This document shows, piece after piece, positions 1 to 9,907 of a stretch of DNA of 64,000 nt (the first letter of the stretch is position 1; each line of letters opens with the position of its first letter). The stretch spans positions 62,001-126,000 of the forward strand of contig JAKCOZ010000010.1 of NCBI GenBank assembly GCA_022605955.1. The letters run 5' to 3'. The stretch is from Rallus limicola (taxonomy: Eukaryota; Chordata; Aves; Gruiformes; Rallidae). A program made the translations under genes and the position numbers. The notes under the pieces were generated by a model. That model ran no database searches and was not told the origin of the DNA. It worked only from the letters and a program-made list of their open reading frames with translations.

Positions 1-594
1 CTGCAGTCTGCTAGGGCCGAGAAAAGCACCGTAGGAGGTTCCAGGCATGTTCCCTCTTTCCAGGCAAAGGAAAAGGCTGAGAGCCAAAGTGACAGGGTCT
101 GCTTGTGTGTCCTGTTAGGAGGTTTCAGACAAGCTATGCCTTTCAGGCCTAGCTTCTTTACTTTGGGAGTTATTGCTGGACGTTTAGCATGTTTTGAACT
201 GCAGTCTGCTAGGGCCGAGAAAAGCACCGTAGGAGGTTCCAGGCATGTTCCCTCTTTCCAGGCAAAGGAAAAGGCTGAGAGCCATAGTGACAGGGTCTGC
301 TTGTGTGTCCTGTTAGGAGGTTTCAGACAAGCTATGCCTTTCAGGCCTAGCTTCTTTACTTTGGGAGTTATTGCTGGACGTTTAGCATGTTTTGAACTGC
401 AGTCTGCTAGGGCTGAGAAAAGCACCGTAGGAGGTTCCAGGCATGTTCCCTCTTTCCAGGCAAAGGAAAAGGCTGAGAGCCAAAGTGACAGGGTCTGCTT
501 GTGTGTCCTGTTAGGAGGTTTCAGACAAGCTATGCCTTTCAGTCCTAGCTTCTTTACTTTGGGAGTTATTGCTGGACGTTTAGCATGTTTTGAA
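1..594 (+). repeat. Three monomers outside the 9-mer phase
   Basis: Monomers at 1, 199 and 397 precede the 9-monomer HOR and do not match the monomers one HOR period downstream: 397 carries GCTGAG and a T at base 147, whereas 2179 carries the private GCTATGACTT change. Monomer 199 has a private change (GAGCCATAGTG near 281). They may be the end of another block extending beyond the left edge. Confidence 0.7.
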
Positions 595-1120
595 CTGCAG
601 TCTGCTAGGGCCGAGAAAAGCACCGTAGGAAGTTCCAGGCATGTTCCCTCTTTCCAGGCAAAGGAAAAGGCTGAGAGCCAAAGTGACAGGGTCTGCTTGT
701 GTGTCCTGTTAGGAGGTTTCAGACAAGCTATGCCTTTCAGTCCTAGCTTCTTTACTTTGGGAGTTATTGCTGGACGTTTAGCATGTTTTGAACTGCAGTC
801 TGCTAGGGCCGAGAAAAGCACCGTAGGAGGTTCCAGGCATGTTCCCTCTTTCCAGGCAAAGGAAAAGGCTGAGAGCCAAAGTGACAGGGTCTGCTTGTGT
901 GTCCTGTTAGGAGGTTTCAGACAAGCTATGCCTTTCAGTCCTAGCTTCTTTACTTTGGGAGTTGTTGCTGGACGTTTAGCATGTTTTGAACTGCAGTCTG
1001 CTAGGGCCGAGAAAAGCACCGTAGGAGGTTCCAGGCATGTTCCTTCTTTCCAGGCAAAGGAAAAGGCTGAGAGCCAAAGTGACAGGGTCTGCTTGTGTGT
1101 CCTGTTAGGAGGTTTCAGAC

Positions 1121-1145
1121 AAGCTATGCCTTTCAGGCCTAGCTT
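1121..1145 (+). other. Potential hairpin in G-type monomers (example; recurs in each unit)
   Basis: Bases 131-155 of the monomer read AAGCTA, then T GCC TTTCA GGC C, then TAGCTT. The outer arms AAGCTA and TAGCTT are exact reverse complements, and in G-type monomers the inner GCC and GGC also pair. The result is nine base pairs with one T-C mismatch and a five-base loop. In T-type monomers the T at base 147 breaks one inner pair; the CATG type breaks another. The outer arms look nearly invariant in the monomers I read. Whether the structure forms is inference. Confidence 0.6.
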
Positions 1146-1219
1146 CTTTACTTTGGGAGTTATTGCTGGACGTTTAGCATGTTTTGAACTGCAGTCTGCT
1201 AGGGCCGAGAAAAGCACCG

Positions 1220-1316
1220 TAGGAGGTTCCAGGCATGTTCCCTCTTTCCAGGCAAAGGAAAAGGCTGAGAGCCAAAGTGACAGGGTCTGCTTGTGTGTCC
1301 TGTTAGGAGGTTTCAG
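1220..1316 (+). repeat. Internal near-repeat inside the monomer, offset 84 bp (example)
   Basis: TAGGAGGTTCCAG at monomer bases 32-44 reappears as TAGGAGGTTTCAG at 116-128 with one mismatch in 13. CTTTCCAG at 56-63 has a counterpart CTTTCAG at 140-146 at the same 84-base offset. A third weak match, GTCTGCT at 6-12 and 97-103, sits at offset 91. This hints that the 198-bp unit grew from a shorter duplicated element, but the intervening bases are too diverged to be sure. Confidence 0.4.
1238..1251 (+). other. Splice-acceptor-like pyrimidine tract plus AG (example; one per monomer)
   Basis: Bases 50-63 of the monomer are twelve uninterrupted pyrimidines followed directly by AG and then G, matching the general form of a eukaryotic 3' splice site. 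The motif recurs on the plus strand in nearly every monomer; some variants (CCAAGC, CTTTCAAGG, CATTTTCCC) alter its edges. There is no evidence of an exon or transcript here, so I call it a chance or cryptic acceptor only. Confidence 0.4.
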
Positions 1317-3417
1317 ACAAGCTATGCCTTTCAGTCCTAGCTTCTTTACTTTGGGAGTTATTGCTGGACGTTTAGCATGTTTTGAACTGCAGTCTGCTAG
1401 GGCCGAGAAAAGCACCGTAGGAGGGTCCAGGCATGTTCCCTCTTTCCAGGCAAAAGATAAGGCTGAGAGCCCAAGTGACAGAGTCTGCTTGTGTGTCCTG
1501 TTAGGAGGTTTCAGACAAGCTGTGCCTTTCAGTCCTAGCTTCTTTACTTTGGGAGTTATTGCTGGACGTTTAGCATGTTTTGAACTGCAGTCTGCTAGGG
1601 CCGAGAAAAGCACCGTAGGAGGTTCCAGGCATGTTCCCTCTTTCCAGGCAAAGGAAAAGGCTGAGAGCCAAAGTGACAGGGTCTGCTTGTGTGTCCTGTT
1701 AGGAGGTTTCAGACAAGCTATGCCTTTGAGTCCTAGCTTCTTTACTTTGGGAGTTATTGCTGGACGTTTAGCATGTTTTGAACTGCAGTCTGCTAGGGCC
1801 GAGAAAAGCACCGTAGGAGGTTCCAGGCATGTTCCCTCTTTCCAAGCAAAGGAAAAGGCTGAGAGCCAAAGTGACAGGGTCTGCTTGTGTGTCCTGTTAG
1901 GAGGTTTCAGACAAGCTATGCCTTTCAGTCCTAGCTTCTTTACTTTGGGAGTTATTGCTGGACGTTTAGCATGTTTTGAACTGCAGTCTGCTAGGGCCGA
2001 GAAAAGCACCGTAGGAGGTTCCAGGCATGTTCCCTCTTTCCAGGCAAAGGAAAAGGCTGAGAGCCAAAGTGACAGGGTCTGCTTGTGTGTCCTGTTAGGA
2101 GGTTTCAGACAAGCTATGCCTTTCAGGCCTAGCTTCTTTACTTTGGGAGTTATTGCTGGACGTTTAGCATGTTTTGAACTGCAGTCTGCTAGGGCCGAGA
2201 AAAGCACCGTAGGAGGTTCCAGGCATGTTCCCTCTTTCCAGGCAAAGGAAAAGGCTGAGAGCCAAAGTGACAGGGTCTGCTTGTGTGTCCTGTTAGGAGG
2301 TTTCAGACAAGCTATGACTTTCAGGCCTAGCTTCTTTACTTTGGGAGTTATTGCTGGACGTTTAGCATGTTTTGAACTGCAGTCTGCTAGGGCCGAGAAA
2401 AGCACCGTAGGAGGTTCCAGGCATGTTCCCTCTTTCCAGGCAAAGGAAAAGGCTGAGAGCCAAAGTGACAGGGTCTGCTTGTGTGTCCTGTTAGGAGGTT
2501 TCAGACAAGCTATGCCTTTCAGTCCTAGCTTCTTTACTTTGGGAGTTATTGCTGGACGTTTAGCATGTTTTGAACTGCAGTCTGCTAGGGCTGAGAAAAG
2601 CACCGTAGGAGGTTCCAGGCATGTTCCCTCTTTCCAGGCAAAGGAAAAGGCTGAGAGCCAAAGTGACAGGGTCTGCTTGTGTGTCCTGTTAGGAGGTTTC
2701 AGACAAGCTATGCCTTTCAGTCCTAGCTTCTTTACTTTGGGAGTTGTTGCTGGACGTTTAGCATGTTTTGAACTGCAGTCTGCTAGGGCCGAGAAAAGCA
2801 CCGTAGGAGGTTCCAGGCATGTTCCTTCTTTCCAGGCAAAGGAAAAGGCTGAGAGCCAAAGTGACAGGGTCTGCTTGTGTGTCCTGTTAGGAGGTTTCAG
2901 ACAAGCTATGCCTTTCAGGCCTAGCTTCTTTACTTTGGGAGTTATTGCTGGACGTTTAGCATGTTTTGAACTGCAGTCTGCTAGGGCCGAGAAAAGCACC
3001 GTAGGAGGTTCCAGGCATGTTCCCTCTTTCCAGGCAAAGGAAAAGGCTGAGAGCCAAAGTGACAGGGTCTGCTTGTGTGTCCTGTTAGGAGGTTTCAGAC
3101 AAGCTATGCCTTTCAGTCCTAGCTTCTTTACTTTGGGAGTTATTGCTGGACGTTTAGCATGTTTTGAACTGCAGTCTGCTAGGGCCGAGAAAAGCACCGT
3201 AGGAGGGTCCAGGCATGTTCCCTCTTTCCAGGCAAAAGATAAGGCTGAGAGCCCAAGTGACAGAGTCTGCTTGTGTGTCCTGTTAGGAGGTTTCAGACAA
3301 GCTGTGCCTTTCAGTCCTAGCTTCTTTACTTTGGGAGTTATTGCTGGACGTTTAGCATGTTTTGAACTGCAGTCTGCTAGGGCCGAGAAAAGCACCGTAG
3401 GAGGTTCCAGGCATGTT

Positions 3418-5252
3418 CCCCTCTTTCCAGGCAAAGGAAAAGGCTGAGAGCCAAAGTGACAGGGTCTGCTTGTGTGTCCTGTTAGGAGGTTTCAGACAAG
3501 CTATGCCTTTGAGTCCTAGCTTCTTTACTTTGGGAGTTATTGCTGGACGTTTAGCATGTTTTGAACTGCAGTCTGCTAGGGCCGAGAAAAGCACCGTAGG
3601 AGGTTCCAGGCATGTTCCCTCTTTCCAAGCAAAGGAAAAGGCTGAGAGCCAAAGTGACAGGGTCTGCTTGTGTGTCCTGTTAGGAGGTTTCAGACAAGCT
3701 ATGCCTTTCAGTCCTAGCTTCTTTACTTTGGGAGTTATTGCTGGACGTTTAGCATGTTTTGAACTGCAGTCTGCTAGGGCCGAGAAAAGCACCGTAGGAG
3801 GTTCCAGGCATGTTCCCTCTTTCCAGGCAAAGGAAAAGGCTGAGAGCCAAAGTGACAGGGTCTGCTTGTGTGTCCTGTTAGGAGGTTTCAGACAAGCTAT
3901 GCCTTTCAGGCCTAGCTTCTTTACTTTGGGAGTTATTGCTGGACGTTTAGCATGTTTTGAACTGCAGTCTGCTAGGGCCGAGAAAAGCACCGTAGGAGGT
4001 TCCAGGCATGTTCCCTCTTTCCAGGCAAAGGAAAAGGCTGAGAGCCAAAGTGACAGGGTCTGCTTGTGTGTCCTGTTAGGAGGTTTCAGACAAGCTATGA
4101 CTTTCAGGCCTAGCTTCTTTACTTTGGGAGTTATTGCTGGACGTTTAGCATGTTTTGAACTGCAGTCTGCTAGGGCCGAGAAAAGCACCGTAGGAGGTTC
4201 CAGGCATGTTCCCTCTTTCCAGGCAAAGGAAAAGGCTGAGAGCCAAAGTGACAGGGTCTGCTTGTGTGTCCTGTTAGGAGGTTTCAGACAAGCTATGCCT
4301 TTCAGTCCTAGCTTCTTTACTTTGGGAGTTATTGCTGGACGTTTAGCATGTTTTGAACTGCAGTCTGCTAGGGCTGAGAAAAGCACCGTAGGAGGTTCCA
4401 GGCATGTTCCCTCTTTCCAGGCAAAGGAAAAGGCTGAGAGCCAAAGTGACAGGGTCTGCTTGTGTGTCCTGTTAGGAGGTTTCAGACAAGCTATGCCTTT
4501 CAGTCCTAGCGCTTCTTTACTTTGGGAGTTGTTGCTGGACGTTTAGCATGTTTTGAACTGCAGTCTGCTAGGGCCGAGAAAAGCACCGTAGGAGGTTCCA
4601 GGCATGTTCCCCTCTTTCCAGGCAAAGGAAAAGGCTGAGAGCCAAAGTGACAGGGTCTGCTTGTGTGTCCTGTTAGGAGGTTTCAGACAAGCTATGCCTT
4701 TCAGTCCTAGCTTCTTTACTTTGGGAGTTGTTGCTGGACGTTTAGCATGTTTTGAACTGCAGTCTGCTAGGGCCGAGAAAAGCACCGTAGGAGGTTCCAG
4801 GCATGTTCCCTCTTTCCAGGCAAAGGAAAAGGCTGAGAGCCAAAGTGACAGGGTCTGCTTGTGTGTCCTGTTAGGAGGTTTCAGACAAGCTATGCCTTTC
4901 AGGCCTAGCTTCTTTACTTTGGGAGTTATTGCTGGGACGTTTAGCATGTTTTGAACTGCAGTCTGCAAGGGCCGAGAAAAGCACCGTAGGAGGTTCCAGG
5001 CATGTTCCCTCTTTCCAGGCAAAGGAAAAGGCTGAGAGCCCAAGTGACAGGGTCTGCTTGTGTGTCCTGTTAGGAGGTTTCAGACAAGCTATGCCTTTCA
5101 GGCCTAGCTTCTTTACTTTGGGAGTTATTGCTGGACGTTTAGCATGTTTTGAACTGCAGTCTGCTAGGGCCGAGAAAAGCACCGTAGGAGGGTTCCAGGC
5201 ATGTTCCCTCTTTCCAGGCAAAGGAAAAGGCTGAGAGCCAAAGTGACAGGGG
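3418..5252. other. Cluster of six small insertions breaking the 198-bp phase
   Basis: Six of the ten length changes in the window fall in these 1.8 kb. They are CCC to CCCC at 3418-3421, a duplicated GC at 4509-4512, CCC to CCCC at 4609-4612, GG to GGG at 4934-4936, GG to GGG at 5190-5192, and GGG to GGGG at 5249-5252. All are insertions, five of them in homopolymers, and they total seven bases, exactly the phase shift between 3367 and 5354. A private substitution (TCTGCAAGG, near 4966) lies in the same stretch. The clustering and homopolymer bias look more like a low-quality consensus or assembly join than biology, but the sequence alone cannot decide. Confidence 0.9.
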
Positions 5253-6343
5253 TCTGCTTGTGTGTCCTGTTAGGAGGTTTCAGACAAGCTATGCCTTTCA
5301 GTCCTAGCTTCTTTACTTTGGGAGTTATTGCTGGACGTTTAGCATGTTTTGAACTGCAGTCTGCTAGGGCCGAGAAAAGCACCGTAGGAGGTTCCAGGCA
5401 TGTTCCCTCTTTCCAGGCAAAGGAAAAGGCTGAGAGCCCAAGTGACAGGGTCTGCTTGTGTGTCCTGTTAGGAGGTTTCAGACAAGCTATGCCTTTCCGG
5501 CCTAGCTTCTTTACTTTGGGAGTTATTGCTGGACGTTTAGCATGTTTTGAACTGCAGTCTGCTAGGGCCGAGAAAAGCACCGTAGGAGGTTCCAGGCATG
5601 TTCCCTCTTTCCAGGCAAAGGAAAAGGCTGAGAGCCAAAGTGACAGGGTCTGCTTGTGTGTCCTGTTAGGAGGTTTCAGACAAGCTATGCCTTTCAGTCC
5701 TAGCTTCTTTACTTTGGGAGTTATTGCTGGACGTTTAGCATGTTTTGAACTGCAGTCTGCTAGGGCCGAGAAAAGCACCGTAGGAGGTTCCAGGCATGTT
5801 CCCTCTTTCCAGGCAAAGGAAAAGGCTGAGAGCCAAAGTGACCGGGTGTGCTTGTGTGTCCTGTTAGGAGGTTTCAGACAAGCTATGCCTTTCAGTCCTA
5901 GCTTCTTTACTTTGGGAGTTATTGCTGGACGTTTAGCATGTTTTGAACTGCAGTCTGCTAGGGCCGAGAAAAGCACCGTAGGAGGTTCCAGGCATGTTCC
6001 CTCTTTCCAGGCAAAGGAAAAGGCTGAGAGCCAAAGTGACAGGGTCTGCTTGTGTGTCCTGTTAGGAAGTTTCAGACAAGCTATGCCTTTCAGGCCTAGC
6101 TTCTTTACTTTGGGAGTTATTGCTGGACGTTTAGCATGTTTTGAACTGCAGTCTGCTAGGGCCGAGAAAAGCACCGTAGGAGGTTCCAGGCATGTTCCCT
6201 CTTTCCAGGCAAAGGAAAAGGCTGAGAGCCAAAGTGACAGGGTCTGCTTGTGTGTCCTGTTAGGAGGTTTCAGACAAGCTATGCCTTTCAGGCCTAGCTT
6301 CTTTACTTTGGGAGTTATTGCTGGACGTTTAGCATGTTTTGAA
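4559..6343 (+). repeat. Irregular monomers between the 9-mer and 18-mer HORs
   Basis: Nine monomers that I could not assign to a repeating multi-monomer period. They mix G- and T-types at base 147, and include a CCCAAGTGAC/TTTCCGG pair near 5438-5498 and a private TTAGGAAGTTTC near 6062. The left part overlaps the insertion cluster, so part of the irregularity may come from assembly. Nothing except monomers is present. Confidence 0.7.
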
Positions 6344-9300
6344 CTGCAGTCTGCTAGGGCCGAGAAAAGCACCGTAGGAGGTTCCAGGCATGTTCCCTCT
6401 TTCCAGGCAAAGGAAAAGGCTGAGAGCCAAAGTGACAGGGTCTGCTTGTGTGTCCTGTTAGGAGGTTTCAGACAAGCTATGCCTTTCAGTCCTAGCTTCT
6501 TTACTTTGGGAGTTATTGCTGGACGTTTAGCATGTTTTGAACTGCAGTCTGCTAGGGCCGAGAAAAGCACCGTAGGAGGTTCCAGGCATGTTCCCTCTTT
6601 CCAGGCAAAGGAAAAGGCTGAGAGCCAAAGTGACAGGGTCTGCTTGTGTGTCCTGTTAGGAGGTTTCAGACAAGCTATGCCTTTCAGTCCTAGCTTCTTT
6701 ACTTTGGGAGTTGTTGCTGGACGTTTAGCATGTTTTGAACTGCAGTCTGCTAGGGCCGAGAAAAGCACCGTAGGAGGTTCCAGGCATGTTCCCTCTTTCC
6801 AGGCAAAGGAAAAGGCTGAGAGCCAAAGTGACAGGGTCTGCTTGTGTGTCCTGTTAGGAGGTTTCAGACAAGCTATGCCTTTCAGTCCTAGCTTCTTTAC
6901 TTTGGGAGTTGTTGCTGGACGTTTAGCATGTTTTGAACTGCAGTCTGCTAGGGCCGAGAAAAGCACCGTAGGAGGTTCCAGGCATGTTCCCTCTTTCCAG
7001 GCAAAGGAAAAGGCTGAGAGCCAAAGTGACAGGGTCTGCTTGTGTGTCCTGTTAGGAGGTTTCAGACAAGCTATGCCTTTCAGGCCTAGCTTCTTTACTT
7101 TGGGAGTTATTGCTGGACGTTTAGCATGTTTTGAACTGCAGTCTGCTAGGGCCGAGAAAAGCACAGTAGGAGGTTCCAGGCATGTTCCCTCTTTCCAGGC
7201 AAAGGAAAAGGCTGAGAGCCAAAGTGACAGGGTCTGCTTGTGTGTCCTGTTAGGAGGTTTCAGACAAGCTATGCCTTTCAGTCCTAGCTTCTTTACTTTG
7301 GGAGTTATTGCTGGACGTTTAGCATGTTTTGAACTGCAGTCTGCTAGGGCCGAGAAAAGCACCGTAGGAGGTTCCAGGCATGTTCCCTCTTTCCAGGCAA
7401 AGGAAAAGGCTGAGAGCCCAAGTGACAGGGTCTGCTTGTGTGTCCTGTTAGGAGGTTTCAGACAAGCTATGCCTTTCCGGCCTACCTTCTTTACTTTGGG
7501 AGTTATTGCTGGACGTTTAGCATGTTTTGAACTGCAGTCTGCTAGGGCCGAGAAAAGCACCGTAGGAGGTTCCAGGCATGTTCCCTCTTTCCAGGCAAAG
7601 GAAAAGGCTGAGAGCCAAAGTGACAGGGTCTGCTTGTGTGTCCTGTTAGGAGGTTTCAGACAAGCTATGCCTTTCAGGCCTAGCTTCTTTACTTTGGGAG
7701 TTATTGCTGGACGTTTAGCATGTTTTGAACTGCAGTCTGCTAGGGCCGAGAAAAGCACCGTAGGAGGTTCCAGGCATGTTCCCTCTTTCCAGGCAAAGGA
7801 AAAGGCTGAGAGCCAAAGTGACAGGGTCTGCTTGTGTGTCCTGTTAGGAGGTTTCAGACAAGCTATGCCTTTCAGGCCTAGCTTCCTTACTTTGGGAGTT
7901 ATTGCTGGACGTTTAGCATGTTTTGAACTGCAGTCTGCTAGGGCCGAGAAAAGCACAGTAGGAGGTTCCAGGCATGTTCCCTCTTTCCAGGCAAAGGAAA
8001 AGGCTGAGAGCCAAAGTGACCGGGTGTGCTTGTGTGTCCTGTTAGGAGGTTTCAGACAAGCTATGCCTTTCAGGCCTAGCTTCTTTACTTTGGGAGTTAT
8101 TGCTGGACGTTTGGCATGTTTTGAACTGCAGTCTGCTAGGGCCGAGAAAAGCACCGTAGGAGGTTCCAGGCATGTTCCCTCTTTCCAGGCAAAGGAAAAG
8201 GCTGAGAGCCAAAGTGACAGGGTCTGCTTGTGTGTCCTGTTAGGAGGTTTCAGACAAGCTATGCCTTTCAGGCCTAGCTTCTTTACTTTGGGAGTTATTG
8301 CTGGACGTTTAGCATGTTTTGAACTGCAGTCTGCTAGGGCCGAGAAAAGCACCGTAGGAGGTTCCAGGCATGTTCCCTCTTTCCAGGCAAAGGAAAAGGC
8401 TGAGAGCCAAAGTGACAGGGGATGCTTGTGTGTCCTGTTAGGAGGTTTCAGACAAGCTATGCCTTTCAGTCCTAGCTTCTTTACTTTGGGAGTTGTTGCT
8501 GGACGTTTAGCATGTTTTGAACTGCAGTCTGCTAGGGCCGAGAAAAGCACCGTAGGAGGTTCCAGGCATGTTCCCTCTTTCCAGGCAAAGGAAAAGGCTG
8601 AGAGCCAAAGTGACAGGGTCTGCTTGTGTGTCCTGTTAGGAGGTTTCAGACAAGCTATGCCTTTCAGGCCTAGCTTCTTTACTTTGGGAGTTATTGCTGG
8701 ACGTTTAGCATGTTTTGAACTGCAGTCTGCTAGGGCCGAGAAAAGCACCGTAGGAGGTTCCAGGCATGTTCCCTCTTTCCAGGCAAAGGAAAAGGCTGAG
8801 AGCCAAAGTGACAGGGTCTGCTTGTGTGTCCTGTTAGGAGGTTTCAGACAAGCTATGCCTTTCAGGCCTAGCTTCTTTACTTTGGGAGTTATTGCTGGAC
8901 GTTTAGCATGTTTTGAACTGCAGTCTGCTAGGGCCGAGAAAAGCACCGTAGGAGGTTCCAGGCATGTTCCCTCTTTCCAGGCAAAGGAAAAGGCTGAGAG
9001 CCAAAGTGACAGGGTCTGCTTGTGTGTCCTGTTAGGAGGTTTCAGACAAGCTATGCCTTTCAGGCCTAGCTTCCTTACTTTGGGAGTTATTGCTGGACGT
9101 TTAGCATGTTTTGAACTGCAGTCTGCTAGGGCCGAGAAAAGCACCGTAGGAGGTTCCAGGCATGTTCCCTCTTTCCAGGCAAAGGAAAAGGCTGAGAGCC
9201 AAAGTGACAGGGTCTGCTTGTGTGTCCTGTTAGGAGGTTTCAGACAAGCTATGCCTTTCAGGCCTAGCTTCTTTACTTTGGGAGTTATTGCTGGACGTTT

Positions 9301-9907
9301 AGCATGTTTTGAACTGCAGTCTGCTAGGGCCGAGAAAAGCACCGTAGGAGGTTCCAGGCATGTTCCCTCTTTCCAGGCAAAGGAAAAGGCTGAGAGCCAA
9401 AGTGACAGGGTCTGCTTGTGTGTCCTGTTAGGAGGTTTCAGACAAGCTATGCCTTTCAGTTCTAGCTTCTTTACTTTGGGAGTTGTTGCTGGACGTTTAG
9501 CATGTTTTGAACTGCAGTCTGCTAGGGCTGAGAAAAGCACCGTAGGAGGTTCCAGGCATGTTCCCTCTTTCCAGGCAAAGGAAAAGGCTGAGAGCCAAAG
9601 TGACAGGGTCTGCTTGTGTGTCCTGTTAGGAGGTTTCAGACAAGCTATGCCTTTCAGTCCTAGCTTCTTTACTTTGGGAGTTGTTGCTGGACGTTTAGCA
9701 TGTTTTGAACTGCAGTCTGCTAGGGCCGAGAAAAGCACCGTAGGAGGTTCCAGGCATGTTCCCTCTTTCCAGGCAAAGGAAAAGGCTGAGAGCCAAAGTG
9801 ACAGGGTCTGCTTGTGTGTCCGGTTAGGACTTTTCAGACAAGCTATGCCTTTCAGGCCTAGCTTCTTTACTTTGGGAGTTATTGCTGGACGTTTAGCATG
9901 TTTTGAA
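6344..9907 (+). repeat. 18-monomer HOR, copy 1 (3,564 bp)
   Basis: First of two tandem 18-monomer units. Diagnostic variants recur exactly 3,564 bp downstream: CCTACCTTC at 7481 and 11045, GCTTCCTTAC at 7881 and 11445 and again at 9069 and 12633, and CGGTTAGGACTT at 9821 and 13385. Inside the unit GCTTCCTTAC is also spaced six monomers apart (7881 and 9069), so part of the 18-mer was probably built by an older six-monomer duplication. CACAGTAGG at about 7163 and 7953 is private to this copy. Confidence 0.88.

Larger units (their letters stand above)
1189..1386 (+). repeat. Reference 198-bp monomer (consensus type)
   Basis: This copy matches the commonest state at nearly all positions and serves as the coordinate frame, with the C of the PstI site as base 1. 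By hand count it has 41 C, 56 G and 101 A+T, or 49% G+C. Its three CpGs are in GCCGAG, CACCGTA and GGACGTT; composition predicts about 11.6. Common variable sites are base 147 (T or G), the ATT/GTT triplet near base 171 (I/V in the open frame), base 86 (A or C), the TTTT/TTAT run before the terminal GAA, and the bases around 97-100. The length resembles a nucleosome repeat length, which is suggestive only. No AATAAA, TATA box or CENP-B box is present. Confidence 0.95.
595..4558 (+). repeat. 9-monomer HOR (1,782 bp), about 2.2 copies
   Basis: Linked rare variants recur at a spacing of nine monomers. The AAAAGATAAG change with CCCAAGTGACAGAG and GCTGTGCC occurs near 1451 and again near 3233 (1,782 bp apart). 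TTCCTTCTT occurs near 1041 and 2823. GCTATGACTT occurs at 2311 and, with one inserted base between them, at 4094. Copies run 595-2376 and 2377-4159, with a two-monomer third copy to 4558. The period is lost after 4558, where the expected TTCCTTCTT monomer is replaced. Private changes such as AGGAAGTTCC near 627 arose after duplication. This is the pattern of unequal exchange between sister arrays. Confidence 0.88.

Noticed and set aside
1..6. Window start at a PstI site as an array boundary or cloning junction
   Set aside because: The hexamer is present in every monomer and the first unit is ordinary, so this is only the phase at which the window was cut.
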